Positions 8,824 to 18,152 of a stretch of DNA of 64,000 nucleotides are shown here, piece by piece. The notes beneath the pieces were generated by a model that worked only from the letters and a program-made list of their open reading frames with translations, had not been told where the DNA came from and did not search any database. The stretch spans positions 124,001 through 188,000 of the forward strand of contig JAFVBR010000030.1 of assembly GCA_017479885.1 (NCBI GenBank). The letters are read 5' to 3'. Origin of the DNA: Paludibacteraceae bacterium (GTDB lineage: Bacteria; Bacteroidota; Bacteroidia; Bacteroidales; Paludibacteraceae). The number at the start of each line of letters is the position of its first letter. Position 1 is the first letter of the stretch. A program made the position numbers and the translations under genes.

Positions 8824-10548
8824 TCAATGCGTTGCACTTACTTCTTCTCCTCTGAAAGTGTATGTTTTGCCGTCTTTTTGCAGCAGAATAATGCCGTCCC
8901 TCATCAGCAACTTTCCATCTTGGTCGTGAATAATAATGTCTTCCACGGCAGCCTCTTGCGGAATAAGTGTCTCATCGGCTATCGGATTCATGGGCGAGAA
9001 GTCTTGAGGAATGGAGTTGATGTACAGCTCAAGGTTGCTGTAGCCGCTTTCGGTTATCTTTGCCCCGTCGGTGGCGTCCTCCGGATCAAGACCGTGCTCT
9101 GTCTCCCAACTGTCGGGTATGCCGTCAAGGTCGGTGTCGGTGTAAGGCTCGCCCTGCAGCAACGGCCAGCCGCCTACTGCACTCGGGTGGTTGATGATGC
9201 CGTCTGCCTGTCTCGTTCTCTTTCCGGATGCCGTGCCGGTTCGTGTCTCTTCCACTATCCTTGCGTCCTGCCAGTCACGTCGTGGAGCGCAGGCACCTGC
9301 ACCTGACAGCACACTCAGGAAGGCCTCTTCCGCTGTCTCTGTTTCGGCAGGCAGTATGGCTTGCACCTCAGGGGAGTAGTCCGCCGAGCGGAAAATTGAC
9401 TTGGCAAGAGCTGTGTCCTTGTAGTTGTTGAACTGCACTCCGCACCACCAGTTGTCGGCGGTCACATCGGGGTAGTTGCTCAGGTAGTTGTCTGCTATGT
9501 AGTGCCGCCCTGCAAACCCTGCATCCACACTTTCCTTTGTCTGGTCAATGCGCACAAGGCGGTTCACCTTGTTCGTCGGACCGGCTGCTTTGTTGTTGTA
9601 GCCGCTCGCAGGTCCGTGCTTGTAGTAGTTGCAGAACATGTTCAGCTCGTTGCGCGTGACTCCCTCCACCTGTATCTCTGTCTCCAAACCGTAGCCCGAG
9701 TTGTTGCTGCCCCAGTTATAAACCACGTTGTTGCGGAACTCCACCACGGCTACTGTGTCGTGTGCACGTGCGCCGTTGAAGCGTATGTTGCGGCTGTCGT
9801 TGTGGGCAATAAGGTTATGGTGATAACTGGCGAACTGCCCTCCCCACACTCCGCAGTAGGAACGGTTGCCCTTCGGGTGGTTGGCGCTGTAGAGTCCTTC
9901 GGCGGCTATGCACCATTGCACTGTCGTGTTCTTGGTGTCATAGATGGCAAGACACTCCTCGTTTGCCCACGTCATGGTGCAGTGGTCGAGAATGACGTTC
10001 TCGTAGTTCTCTATGTCAGTGCCGTATAGGGCGTATTTGTTGTCAGCAGATGGCGGAGGAACAGGCCGGAAGCGCAGATAGCGTATGATGACATCATGGC
10101 GGCGTGGTCCCCAGTGCCACATCTCGCCTCCCGTGGCACCGTTGAAAGTCATGGAGTGCCCGCAGATGCAGATGCCGTCACCCGGTGCCGTCTGCCCTGC
10201 TATGGTCAGGTAGTCGCGCTTCACCTTCAGGTCTTCCTTCAGAACAATGTTGCCTGCCACGTTGAACACTATGGTGAGCGGCTCATAAACGGTCACTGTC
10301 TTGCCGTCAATAGTCTCCTGACTGACGTATTGGCCGAGTGCCCAGCGCAGCGTGCCTTCTATTGGTGTTTCGGCAGAGGTGTAGTCGTCAAGAGAGGTGA
10401 CGGTGATGACCTTGCCCCCTCTGCCTCCCACTGCGTAGCGCCCGAAACCCTCCGCTCCCGGAAAAGCGGGTGTCTGTGCGCAAATAACACCGCAATAGAC
10501 TAACAAAACAGCAATTAGAACTGCAATATTATATATACGTGTCATCAT
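8824..10548 (-). CDS. Secreted pectate lyase, polysaccharide lyase family 1
   Basis: About 574 residues from the ATG at 10548; a second ATG follows directly. A signal peptide ends VICAQ. The lyase domain opens with PAFPGAEGFGRYAVGGRGGK, the usual start of PL1 pectate lyases. It continues as a right-handed beta-helix with the HCTMTWANEECLAIYD and RNIRFNGARAHDTVAVVEFR regions. A thrombospondin-3-like calcium loop (DTDLDGIPDSWE) comes near residue 500. The tail (IIIHDQDGKLLMRDG, then KDGKTYTFRG) resembles short C-terminal modules of Prevotella secreted proteins. It cleaves polygalacturonan by beta-elimination. G+C is above that of its neighbours. Upstream in-frame sequence is the heptad repeat at 10556-10583, not coding. 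Confidence 0.88.
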   Translation of the reverse strand: MMTRIYNIAVLIAVLLVYCGVICAQTPAFPGAEGFGRYAVGGRGGKVITVTSLDDYTSAETPIEGTLRWALGQYVSQETIDGKTVTVYEPLTIVFNVAGNIVLKEDLKVKRDYLTIAGQTAPGDGICICGHSMTFNGATGGEMWHWGPRRHDVIIRYLRFRPVPPPSADNKYALYGTDIENYENVILDHCTMTWANEECLAIYDTKNTTVQWCIAAEGLYSANHPKGNRSYCGVWGGQFASYHHNLIAHNDSRNIRFNGARAHDTVAVVEFRNNVVYNWGSNNSGYGLETEIQVEGVTRNELNMFCNYYKHGPASGYNNKAAGPTNKVNRLVRIDQTKESVDAGFAGRHYIADNYLSNYPDVTADNWWCGVQFNNYKDTALAKSIFRSADYSPEVQAILPAETETAEEAFLSVLSGAGACAPRRDWQDARIVEETRTGTASGKRTRQADGIINHPSAVGGWPLLQGEPYTDTDLDGIPDSWETEHGLDPEDATDGAKITESGYSNLELYINSIPQDFSPMNPIADETLIPQEAAVEDIIIHDQDGKLLMRDGIILLQKDGKTYTFRGEEVSATH

Positions 10549-10555
10549 ATAAGAA

Positions 10556-10583
10556 CCTGAAACCTGAAACCTGAAACTTGAAA
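10556..10583. repeat. Heptad tandem repeat after the Dabb gene
   Basis: Plus strand CCTGAAA three times, then CTTGAAA. On the minus strand this is a GTTTCAG-type heptad array about 15 nt after the stop of the 10598-10903 gene, behind a run of eight G. The same motif follows nadB. Confidence 0.9.
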
Positions 10584-10597
10584 CCTCTTCCCCCCCC

Positions 10598-10903
10598 TCA
10601 CACTTCGTAGTCGCATGCTGCACGTGAGGTCTTGCACTTGCCTATGTATGCCGCCACTTTCAGGTGCTCGGGGTGCGTGGCATAGGTGTTGAGGTCCTCC
10701 CATGTGTCGAAGAGGCATGTGAGGGCGATGTCGTAGTCGGTCTGTGGAGCGTATGGTACGTTGATGCCCACCTCAATGCTTTTCAGACCCGGCACCTTGT
10801 CAATCAGACCTTCGAGACCTGCTTTGATTATCTGTGCGTTCTCAATTTTTGTCCTGCCTTCTGCCGTCTCGGCAAGACGGAAAAATACAATGTGCTTTAT
10901 CAT
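10598..10903 (-). CDS. Dabb (stress-responsive alpha/beta barrel) domain protein
   Basis: A 101-residue protein starting MIKHIVFFRLAETAEGR at 10903; an upstream in-frame ATG gives an unlikely extension. The start (KHIVFFRL), the central PGLKSIEVGINV and the YATHPEHLKVAAYI block are those of the Dabb family, dimeric alpha/beta barrels of unsettled function found in stress proteins and some cyclases. It lies between the BACON lipoprotein and the pectate lyase on the same strand. A link to pectin degradation is only suggested by position. Confidence 0.88.
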   Translation of the reverse strand: MIKHIVFFRLAETAEGRTKIENAQIIKAGLEGLIDKVPGLKSIEVGINVPYAPQTDYDIALTCLFDTWEDLNTYATHPEHLKVAAYIGKCKTSRAACDYEV

Positions 10904-10982
10904 AACATATTGAAAAATATATTTTATTGTTATATCTGAAACTCTCACCCGTAACCCGTCTCTTGTGAAGACTTCACCGCTT

Positions 10983-11010
10983 GTAGAGACTGGATATATT
11001 CAGTCTCTAC
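10983..11010. repeat. Palindromic GTAGAGACTG element, copy 1
   Basis: GTAGAGACTG and CAGTCTCTAC are a perfect 10-bp inverted repeat around 8 bases, just beyond the 3' end of the BACON lipoprotein gene. The 18-mer ATATATTCAGTCTCTACT recurs at 48383-48400. It could act as a terminator stem or be a REP-like element. Confidence 0.8.
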
Positions 11011-11017
11011 TTGAAAC

Positions 11018-12430
11018 CTAAAAGTCCTTCACCAAGCGGACTGACTGTCCCTGGCTGAAATCAGAATAAACAGGAGATATCATCATAGCCTCATCTGTTT
11101 CAGAAAATAAAAAGCCTATTCCTGCTGCCTCTTCTTTGTAGGATTCATCCGCATCCAATTTATAATGAGAAGTAGAACTCCAATAACTGCCACTATAGAT
11201 CTCGAGGCCGTCAGGGATTCTTTTCATAATGACAGTAGTACCATCTCTGTAGCCTCCGCAGGGCAGAAATACCGCACCTACACTCTTCAGCAGTTTCCAT
11301 TCGGCATCGGAATATTTTGTTACTGCATAAAGACCCATAGTTGAACCCTGTGTCATTTCAACTTTCACCGTCTCCGGAGGCTCCACTCCGTCAGGCAGCA
11401 TAAGCAGACCATATACACCCTTGATTTTTGCAAAAGTGGAATACTTCCTGTTGTCAATAATAAATTTCCACTCTTCGTAAGTCAGTGTGCGCCATTGGTC
11501 ACTCTCTATGCCGAGTGTCTCGTCCCTGAGCACACGCTCATAACCCCAGTCATAAGGAGTACCTGCAATGTCTTGTCCGATAGGGGCATAAAGATTGTTG
11601 TCGGTAGAACTCTGGTATGGCTTTACACCATTGTTGCCCGCTCCCCAGCCGAAGAGGTCAATCCAACCGGAGTTGTATTCTCCTATATATCGGTTTCCTT
11701 CCCCTATTATGTCGTACTGCTCCTCGGCAAAGCGCCATTCGTTGGTTGATGCCTTGTACTGCAGGTTGCCCGTCGAGAAAATCACTTGCTTGACTGCGCT
11801 CACAAAGAAGGTCTTCACCTCAAGAGCGGCTCGAGTTACGTGCAGGATGGCTGTCACGTCTTTTGACCCGCCAAAGCTGCTGACCCGCAGCTCCGCCATG
11901 GTTGTTTCATACTTGTCGCTCGGCTCAACTGTCAGAGTGAAAGTGCCGTTTCCTGAACCTACGCCCGGATTGACCGAAACCCAGTTGACGTCTTTGTCAA
12001 CAGTCCATTTGCCCTCGCAATTGACCTGTATTTTATATTGTCCGCCGTCGCTCGAGACAGCCAACTCGATGGGAGAAATGGTGATATACGAGTTTTCGTT
12101 CCTGCCCTCACGGGTGACAGCAACCGTCACTGCCTGCTGCTGCTTGGTGTCGGTGATAACGATATTGCCTGTCGTGACTTCCTTGCTTGATGCAGGGGCA
12201 ATCTGAACTGTCACTTCTGCGTTTCCCGCATGCTCTTCGTCAACTTTGACTGAAGTGGTTATCCAATCTTTGTCAGGTTCAACCTTGAGTTCCTGAGCGT
12301 TGAACACATAAATTTGGAACGTGCCGCCCTCGCTGTAGGAATAGATTTCTGTCGGGGAGACGTACAAATCGGCATGGTCGCATGCCATCAGGTATAATGC
12401 CAACAATGGAAAGAAAAACAGTTTTTTCAT
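11018..12430 (-). CDS. Lipoprotein with two BACON-like domains and a FISUMP-like domain
   Basis: 470 residues with signal and lipobox YLMAC. Two Ig-like BACON-type domains span about residues 22-110 and 115-200; the second has the familiar WTVDKDVNWVSVNPGVGSGN pattern. The C-terminal 265 residues begin VSAVKQVIFSTGNLQYKAST and resemble the FISUMP-like (Fibrobacter major paralogous) module, with WRTLTYEEWKFII and a GGYRDGT segment. Such proteins sit on the cell surface and are thought to bind glycan or mucin; that role is family knowledge, not shown here. Followed by the palindrome at 10983-11010, a possible terminator. Confidence 0.85.
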   Translation of the reverse strand: MKKLFFFPLLALYLMACDHADLYVSPTEIYSYSEGGTFQIYVFNAQELKVEPDKDWITTSVKVDEEHAGNAEVTVQIAPASSKEVTTGNIVITDTKQQQAVTVAVTREGRNENSYITISPIELAVSSDGGQYKIQVNCEGKWTVDKDVNWVSVNPGVGSGNGTFTLTVEPSDKYETTMAELRVSSFGGSKDVTAILHVTRAALEVKTFFVSAVKQVIFSTGNLQYKASTNEWRFAEEQYDIIGEGNRYIGEYNSGWIDLFGWGAGNNGVKPYQSSTDNNLYAPIGQDIAGTPYDWGYERVLRDETLGIESDQWRTLTYEEWKFIIDNRKYSTFAKIKGVYGLLMLPDGVEPPETVKVEMTQGSTMGLYAVTKYSDAEWKLLKSVGAVFLPCGGYRDGTTVIMKRIPDGLEIYSGSYWSSTSHYKLDADESYKEEAAGIGFLFSETDEAMMISPVYSDFSQGQSVRLVKDF

Positions 12431-12506
12431 AATTGATATTTATTTGAGTTTAACTTATTCTGTTAATTATTTAGGATGGTTAAGAGTGGTTTAGAGTGGC
12501 TATACA

Positions 12507-12527
12507 CCTGAAACTTGAAACCTGAAA
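12507..12527. repeat. Heptad tandem repeat after nadB
   Basis: Plus strand CCTGAAA, CTTGAAA, CCTGAAA. On the minus strand these GTTTCAG/GTTTCAA heptads lie 12 nt after the nadB stop, behind a purine run, as in the array at 10556. Confidence 0.85.
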
Positions 12528-12538
12528 CCTTCCTCCCC

Positions 12539-14140
12539 TTACCACACTTCCTGTGTATTGAGTGACGGGTCTTTCGGATAGTCGATGTTGAAATGCAATC
12601 CGCGGCTCTCTTTCCGCTCAAGTGCATGACGGGTAATGAGATAGCCCACATTTATCATGTTGCGCAGTTCGCAGATGTCACGTGTGGCTTTTACACGCTT
12701 GAAGAGGTCCTCTGTCTCTTCGTATAAGAGGTCAAGCCGCTCCCATGCACGACGCAGACGCAAATCACTGCGGACTATGCCGACGTAGGTTGACATAATC
12801 TGTCCCACTTCCTTTATGTCCTGACTGATAAGCACCTGCTCCTCATTCGACATTGTGCCTTCGTCATTCCAGGCTGGCACGCGGTCGTTGAAATCGTACA
12901 TCTCAACCACGGACAATGCGTGACGTGCAGCCGCGTCAGCATAGACAACTGCCTCTATCAGCGAGTTGCTGGCAAGACGGTTGCCGCCGTGCAGACCTGT
13001 GCAACTGCACTCGCCTACTGCATACAGACGGTTGATGCTTGACTGCGCATCGAGGTTGACCTTTATGCCGCCGCACATGTAATGCGCACATGGAGCAACG
13101 GGAATATACTGCTTGGTGATGTCAATGCCTATGCTCAGACACTTGGCGTAGATATTGGGGAAATGGTGCTTGGTCTCCTCCGGGTCTTTGTGAGTGACAT
13201 CAAGGCACACGTGGTCGATACCGTTGATTTTCATCTCGTTGTCTATGGCACGGGCAACAATGTCGCGCGGAGCAAGACTCAGACGCGGGTCGTATTTCTG
13301 CATGAACTCCTCGCCGTTGGGCAGACGCAATATGCCTCCGTAACCGCGCATGGCTTCGGTTATCAGATAGGCGGGGTGAGTCTCACCCGGGTGATATAGA
13401 GCAGTCGGGTGGAATTGCACAAACTCCATGTCCTTCACCTGACCCTTGGCACGATAGACCATGGCTATGCCGTCGCCGGTGGCTATGTTCGGATTGGTCG
13501 TGGTGGCATATACTGCACCCGTCCCTCCTGTTGCAATAAGTGTAATCTTGCTCAGGTAAGTGTCAATCTTCTGTGTCTCCGGATTGAGAATGTATGCTCC
13601 GTAGCACTCTATGTCGGGTGTGCGGCGTGTCACTCGTACTCCGAGATGGTGCTGGGTGATTATCTCCACAGCAAAGTGGTTTTCAAGAACTTCTATGTCC
13701 GGATGCTGACGCACAGCCTCCATCAGTCCGCGCTGTATCTCGGCACCTGTGTCGTCTGCATGATGCAGAATCCTGAACTCGCTGTGTCCTCCCTCACGAT
13801 GCAGGTCGAAACTGCCGTCACTCTTTCTGTCAAAGTTCACACCCCACTGCAGAAGGTCCTTTATTGCAGCGGGAGCATTCCTTACCACCTGCTCTACGGC
13901 TGCGGGGTCGCTTATCCAGTCGCCCGCTACCATTGTGTCATGAATATGTTTCTCAAAGTCATCTACAAGCAGGTTGGTAACGCTTGCTATACCTCCTTGT
14001 GCCTTGGCGGTATTGGCCTCATCAAGAGTGGTCTTGCAACAGAGTGCTATCTTATACTTGCCTGTTTTTGCCACTTTGAGGGCAAAACTCATACCGGCTA
14101 CCCCGCCGCCGATAATCAGAAAATCATAACGTTTGGTCAT
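12539..14140 (-). CDS. nadB: L-aspartate oxidase
   Basis: 533 residues from the ATG at 14140 (MTKRYDFLIIGGGVAGMS). It oxidises L-aspartate to iminoaspartate, the first step of de novo NAD synthesis. Visible are the FAD dinucleotide motif (IIGGGVAG, residues 9-16), the AKAQGGIASV block, the HREGGHSEFRILHHADDTG and MEFVQFHPTALYHPGE active-site segments, and the PCAHYMCGGI and GGNRLASNSLIEA signatures. These separate it from fumarate reductase flavoproteins. The partners nadA and nadC are not in the window. It is preceded by a consensus promoter and followed by heptad repeats. Confidence 0.95.
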   Translation of the reverse strand: MTKRYDFLIIGGGVAGMSFALKVAKTGKYKIALCCKTTLDEANTAKAQGGIASVTNLLVDDFEKHIHDTMVAGDWISDPAAVEQVVRNAPAAIKDLLQWGVNFDRKSDGSFDLHREGGHSEFRILHHADDTGAEIQRGLMEAVRQHPDIEVLENHFAVEIITQHHLGVRVTRRTPDIECYGAYILNPETQKIDTYLSKITLIATGGTGAVYATTTNPNIATGDGIAMVYRAKGQVKDMEFVQFHPTALYHPGETHPAYLITEAMRGYGGILRLPNGEEFMQKYDPRLSLAPRDIVARAIDNEMKINGIDHVCLDVTHKDPEETKHHFPNIYAKCLSIGIDITKQYIPVAPCAHYMCGGIKVNLDAQSSINRLYAVGECSCTGLHGGNRLASNSLIEAVVYADAAARHALSVVEMYDFNDRVPAWNDEGTMSNEEQVLISQDIKEVGQIMSTYVGIVRSDLRLRRAWERLDLLYEETEDLFKRVKATRDICELRNMINVGYLITRHALERKESRGLHFNIDYPKDPSLNTQEVW

Positions 14141-14176
14141 TGCTGTATCAGTATTGATGTTGGTTTTGTAGTGTGC

Positions 14177-14208
14177 AAAGTTACACCAAATGTTTTGAAT
14201 ATGCAAAT
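14177..14208 (-). promoter_or_regulatory. nadB promoter
   Basis: Minus strand TTTG (14205-14208), 20 bp, TAACTTTG (14177-14184). The nadB start lies about 37 bp beyond the -7 box. Confidence 0.78.
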
Positions 14209-14430
14209 ATCTATGGTCTGACAGGAGACGCAAGTGTTTGACTGCGGGGTGTCAGGCAGGCGGCACTCGCTACGCTCGGGCATTCCGTATATTTTGCTTT
14301 ATTATAATTAAGGTGTGATTAAATGTCCAAGCAATAGTATATCAGAGGGGTGAAACACACAATTTTAGGGACAAAAACAGCGTCTTGTTTCAATATATTG
14401 AATTTTATTCGATTTTTTTCTTTGTCAGAG

Positions 14431-14462
14431 TTTGCATATTAATCAAAATTGCATTATCTTTG
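14431..14462 (+). promoter_or_regulatory. Promoter of the response regulator
   Basis: TTTG at 14431-14434, 20 bp, TATCTTTG at 14455-14462; leader about 90 nt. Confidence 0.78.
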
Positions 14463-14557
14463 CAGCATAAATGAGAAAGATAGCATTTTCTATCTTGACT
14501 TTGTGTGTTTTGTTTGTTCTCTGAATGAAATTGAAACTACAAAATTTCTAATATATT

Positions 14558-15253
14558 ATGAAAAAGCAAAATGTTATTCTTCTTTGTGAAGATGATGTGA
14601 ATTACGGAATGTTGTTGAGCGACTATCTCCGTCAGAAAAATTACAAAGTGGACTTTGCTCAGGACGGCGAGGAAGGATGGCAAAAATTCAATGAGAATCA
14701 TTACGATTTTTGCATTTTTGACGTGATGATGCCGGTTAAAACCGGTTTTGAATTGTCCCATGCCATCAGAATGACAGGCTCCCAAGTGCCAATATTGTTT
14801 CTTACAGTGCGTTCGGCTGTGGAAGACGTGCTTGAGGGCTACAAAAACGGATGCGATGACTACGTAATCAAGCCGTGCTCAATGGACGTACTGATGTGCA
14901 AGATTGAATGTATTTTGCAGCGTTTCCGCCGTCAGCAGCTCAACGACATCACTACCTATCAGTTGGGTTCGTTCGAGTACAACTCCTCGCAGCAGTTCCT
15001 CTACAAAGACGGCGGAAAGAAACGCCTGTCGTCGCGTGAAAACGAGCTACTGCTTATCTTTGCTCAAAACGCCAACCAGTTGGTGGAAAGAAGTCTGCTT
15101 CTGACCTCTGTATGGCATAATGACAGTTATTTCACAAGTCGTTCACTGAGCGTGTACATCAACCATCTGCGTACTCTGCTGAAAGACGACGACACCGTCA
15201 AACTGATGAATGTGCACGGCAAAGGCTACAAACTTGTGATTCCTGAGGACTGA
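14558..15253 (+). CDS. OmpR/PhoB-type response regulator (RprY-like), orphan
   Basis: 231 residues. The receiver domain (1-120) has the acidic pair at E11/D12/D13, phospho-acceptor D55 in CIFDVMMP, T83 and K105 (VIKPCS). The C-terminal winged helix (about 130-230) has LSSRENELLLIF and VYINHLRTLLKDD, followed by NVHGKGYKLV. The wording around the phosphorylation site is closest to Bacteroides RprY, a regulator paired with RprX. Here no histidine kinase lies on either side. The KPCS in place of the common KPFS is unusual but keeps the lysine. Confidence 0.92.
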   Translation: MKKQNVILLCEDDVNYGMLLSDYLRQKNYKVDFAQDGEEGWQKFNENHYDFCIFDVMMPVKTGFELSHAIRMTGSQVPILFLTVRSAVEDVLEGYKNGCDDYVIKPCSMDVLMCKIECILQRFRRQQLNDITTYQLGSFEYNSSQQFLYKDGGKKRLSSRENELLLIFAQNANQLVERSLLLTSVWHNDSYFTSRSLSVYINHLRTLLKDDDTVKLMNVHGKGYKLVIPED

Positions 15254-15345
15254 GCCTGTGTTCTGTGTGAATACCGATGTTAGGATATTGCCTGTATGAA
15301 AGAGCGGCGTAGGTCAGCCGCACAACAATAATTTGGGCTTGGCCC

Positions 15346-16812
15346 ATGCCGCTTATGCAAATATACAATACTCTCACACGTTCAAAGCAGGAGTTTATAC
15401 CACTCAATGCTCCGCATGTAGGACTTTATGTATGCGGTCCTACTGTTTATGGTGACGCCCATCTTGGTCATGCCCGTCCCGCCATCACTTTCGATTTGCT
15501 GTATCGTTATCTGACACATCTGGGCTACAAGGTAAGGTATGTCAGAAACATAACCGATGTGGGGCATCTGGAGCACGATGCCGACGAAGGTGAGGACAAG
15601 ATAGCCAAGAAAGCCCGCCTTGAGCAACTGGAACCGATGGAGGTGGTGCAATATTACACCAACCGCTATCATCATGACATGGAGTTGCTCAACGTGCTTC
15701 CTCCGAGCATCGAACCTCATGCATCCGGTCACATTATTGAGCAGATTGCTTTCGTTCAGAAGATTCTGGACGCAGGCTATGCCTATGTGTCGGAGGGCAG
15801 CGTGTATTTTGATGTAGAGAAGTATGCTAAGGATTTCCATTACGGCAAACTGTCGGGCAGGAATATAGACGAGTTGTACAGCGAGACAAGAGAACTTGAC
15901 GGTCAGCAGGAGAAACGCCATAGTTTCGATTTTGCATTGTGGAAGAAGGCAGCACCCGAGCACATCATGCATTGGCCGTCTCCCTGGTCGGAGGGTTTCC
16001 CGGGATGGCATCTTGAATGTTCGACTATGGGAACAAAGTATCTTGGCGAGCAGTTCGACATTCACGGCGGAGGAATGGACCTTATGTTCCCTCACCACGA
16101 AGCTGAGATTGCGCAGAGTTGTGCCGCTCTCGGTCATGACACCGTGCGCTACTGGATGCACAACAACATGATTACCATTGCCGGCAAGAAGATGGGCAAA
16201 TCCTACGGTAACTTCATCACGTTGGAGCAGTTCTTTACAGGCACACATCCTCTGCTCTCGCAGCCCTTCTCCCCGATGACGATACGTTTCTTCATACTGA
16301 TGGCGCACTACCGCTCTACTGTGGATTTCTCCAACGAGGCTCTTCAGGCGGCCGAAAAGGGTCTGGAAAGACTTACAGAAGCATATACGAGGTTATTCAA
16401 ACTAAAGGCAGGCGACAAAACGACGGTTGATGTGGCGGGTCTCAGAGAGAGGTGCACCGAGGCGATGGACGATGACTTGAATTCGCCTATTGTTATTTCT
16501 CATTTATTTGATTCTGCCCGTGCTATCAATACCGTATTCGACGGAAAGGGCACTATTTCATCAGACGATTTGCAGGAACTGCAGGCCACATGGTACTTGT
16601 TTGTGGAAGACATATTGGGTCTGCGTATGACGCAGGAGAATGCTGACACGTCGCTCGATGCCTACAAGGGTGCGGTTGACATGCTTCTCAATATCCGGCT
16701 GGAGGCAAAGCGGCAGAAAGACTGGGCGACATCTGACAGGATAAGAAACCAACTGACGGCTTTAGGATTCAACATAAAAGACACCAAAGACGGCTTTGAG
16801 TGGAATATATAA
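15346..16812 (+). CDS. cysS: Cysteinyl-tRNA synthetase
   Basis: 488 residues. The class I motifs are HLGH (39-42, in GDAHLGHAR) and KMGKS (282-286). Zinc and substrate residues are seen in YVCGPTVYG (C30), HLECSTMG and [10 protein letters not shown], and the [15 protein letters not shown] block is diagnostic. It charges tRNA-Cys. A second ATG lies three codons in (15355) and could be the true start; the difference is minor. The gene follows the regulator by 92 bp with no strong promoter seen, and precedes a zinc-finger gene by 18 bp. Confidence 0.96.
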   Translation: MPLMQIYNTLTRSKQEFIPLNAPHVGLYVCGPTVYGDAHLGHARPAITFDLLYRYLTHLGYKVRYVRNITDVGHLEHDADEGEDKIAKKARLEQLEPMEVVQYYTNRYHHDMELLNVLPPSIEPHASGHIIEQIAFVQKILDAGYAYVSEGSVYFDVEKYAKDFHYGKLSGRNIDELYSETRELDGQQEKRHSFDFALWKKAAPEHIMHWPSPWSEGFPGWHLECSTMGTKYLGEQFDIHGGGMDLMFPHHEAEIAQSCAALGHDTVRYWMHNNMITIAGKKMGKSYGNFITLEQFFTGTHPLLSQPFSPMTIRFFILMAHYRSTVDFSNEALQAAEKGLERLTEAYTRLFKLKAGDKTTVDVAGLRERCTEAMDDDLNSPIVISHLFDSARAINTVFDGKGTISSDDLQELQATWYLFVEDILGLRMTQENADTSLDAYKGAVDMLLNIRLEAKRQKDWATSDRIRNQLTALGFNIKDTKDGFEWNI

Positions 16813-16830
16813 TCAATTAGATACTTAACC

Positions 16831-17271
16831 ATGTGGAAATGCAAGATTTGCGGTGCTACGGTAGCACCGACACCATCTGCTGTAGCAGAGCACTATGAGA
16901 AGCACCATTTCTCCGTCTTTGCCAAAAACGGAGCCGACATACGCCGTGTACCCAAGGCTTTTGTCAAAGAAGTAAGCAACGACCTCCAGAAGGGTCAACA
17001 GCAGAGTGTTGCTTCAGAGCCGAAAAAGAAGAATGCCGACCCTGCCAAGAACCGTGCCGAGAACATGCAGTGGCTTGTTGACAGAATTAAAGACATCGAC
17101 CGCGACCACACTTTCGAACGTCAGGAGAAGAAAGCATTCGATTGTCCCTGCTGCGGACGAACTGTAGTAAACGGCAAAAGACTGAAGCACAGCAGAGAAG
17201 ATTACGTTGATATTTGCTACGACTGCTTCAAGGCAGCACGGAAAATCATTGTGGCATTGCCTAAAAAGTAA
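16831..17271 (+). CDS. Uncharacterised protein with N- and C-terminal zinc fingers
   Basis: 146 residues, not recognised. The N-terminus has a C2H2-like arrangement (C4, C7, H21, H25/H26) and the C-terminus a Cys4 ribbon (C105 and C108, then C129 and C132). The middle is charged and helical, with a basic KKKN segment. Such spacing suggests a nucleic-acid or ribosome-associated protein, but no family can be named. It begins 18 bp after cysS and is likely co-transcribed with it. The unit would end at the hairpin at 17339-17362. Confidence 0.8.
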   Translation: MWKCKICGATVAPTPSAVAEHYEKHHFSVFAKNGADIRRVPKAFVKEVSNDLQKGQQQSVASEPKKKNADPAKNRAENMQWLVDRIKDIDRDHTFERQEKKAFDCPCCGRTVVNGKRLKHSREDYVDICYDCFKAARKIIVALPKK

Positions 17272-17338
17272 GACGTATCAGGCATGCGAAACGGCAGATG
17301 CTACTGCAAAGATTAATAAAATAAAAAAAAGAAAAAAG

Positions 17339-17362
17339 AGAGAAACACCGCAGTGTTTCTCT
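17339..17362 (-). terminator. Intrinsic terminator after tRNA-Pro
   Basis: AGAGAAACAC and GTGTTTCTCT pair over 10 bp around CGCA. The minus strand then runs into a long T tract, so it terminates the tRNA; it may also serve the plus-strand gene. Confidence 0.85.
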
Positions 17363-17369
17363 CCTTTTG

Positions 17370-17443
17370 TCGGGATGACAAGATTTGAACTTGCGACCTC
17401 CGGTCCCCCAGACCGTTGCGCTACCGGACTGCGCCACATCCCG
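17370..17443 (-). tRNA. tRNA-Pro (anticodon GGG)
   Basis: On the minus strand the acceptor arms CGGGATG and CATCCCG pair fully. The D arm is GCGC...GCGC. The anticodon loop is CTGGGGG with anticodon GGG and G37, as usual in tRNA-Pro. The T arm GCAAG TTCAAAT CTTGT has one G-U pair. The discriminator base is A and CCA is not encoded, so the cca product in this window is needed. The 27-43 pair looks mismatched (A-G). Confidence 0.93.
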
Positions 17444-17570
17444 ATTCTTGAAAGCGGGTGCAAAAGTACTGCAAATTTTTCATTCGTGCAAGAGAAAGTT
17501 GATTTTTCTTTGTGTTTTTAATAAATATAATGCTCTGCAACTTACATTTTACTATTTGAAAAATTTAATG

Positions 17571-17578
17571 TATCTTTG
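17571..17578 (+). promoter_or_regulatory. Probable -7 box of the yhcH-like gene
   Basis: TATCTTTG followed by CAGA, as in the other promoters; no clear TTTG at the expected -33 distance. Confidence 0.55.
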
Positions 17579-17651
17579 CAGACTGATAAACAATAGTTAC
17601 GTCATTTATCAGACTATCCCCGATAAGTGAAGAATCAAAACATCACTGATT

Positions 17652-18104
17652 ATGATACTCGACAACATTGAAAATCTGGAATACTACGAGCTGGGCGGAC
17701 TGTTTCCCCGTGCAATAGAATTCCTTCGTGACAACGACCTTATGTCACTTCCCCCATGCAAAATCCGCCTGTTAGGCGATGACCTTGTGGTCAACGTGCA
17801 AGACTTTGACGGCAAAGAAGAAAAAGACTGCCGTATGGAAGCTCACCGCGATTATGCCGACATTCAGATAGTGCTCGGCGGCGGAGAAGAGACTATGGGC
17901 TGGAAAGCTACCGACGACTGCAAGAATGTGCTTATACCTTACAATGAGGAAAAAGACGTGGAGTTTTACGAAGACAAAGCAGACACTATGGTAAAAGTGC
18001 ATTCAGGTCAGGCAGCAGTATTCTTTCCCACAGACGCTCACCAGCCCGGCATAGCACCCGGTATGCACTACAGGAAGATAATAGTGAAAGTGAAGGTAAG
18101 ATAA
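17652..18104 (+). CDS. YhcH/YjgK/YiaL family protein
   Basis: 150 residues. The family hallmarks EAHRDYADIQIVLGGGE and FFPTDAHQPGIAPG are present, the latter with the cupin metal-site histidine. This family (DUF386, with YiaL and the beta-galactosidase small subunit EbgC) is a small cupin implicated in sugar acid or sialic acid handling and biofilm phenotypes; the reaction is not settled. It precedes glgB by 48 bp on the same strand, which may reflect co-transcription. Confidence 0.9.
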   Translation: MILDNIENLEYYELGGLFPRAIEFLRDNDLMSLPPCKIRLLGDDLVVNVQDFDGKEEKDCRMEAHRDYADIQIVLGGGEETMGWKATDDCKNVLIPYNEEKDVEFYEDKADTMVKVHSGQAAVFFPTDAHQPGIAPGMHYRKIIVKVKVR

Positions 18105-18152
18105 CCCGTCAAGTAAGAATAATCAACCTTAAGCAAATATCCGGATACAACG

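Larger units (their letters stand above)
14141..14557. other. Intergenic region between nadB and the response regulator
   Basis: 417 bp holding two divergent promoters (minus 14177-14208 for nadB, plus 14431-14462 for the regulator). Between them is GC-richer, non-coding sequence at 14222-14290, then AT-rich DNA. No other gene seen. Confidence 0.7.

Noticed and set aside
13409..14221. A 270-codon plus-strand frame opposite nadB
   Set aside because: Shadow of nadB; no start context or motifs.
15382..16308. A 308-codon minus-strand frame opposite cysS
   Set aside because: Shadow of a strongly conserved gene; Cys/His-rich nonsense composition.
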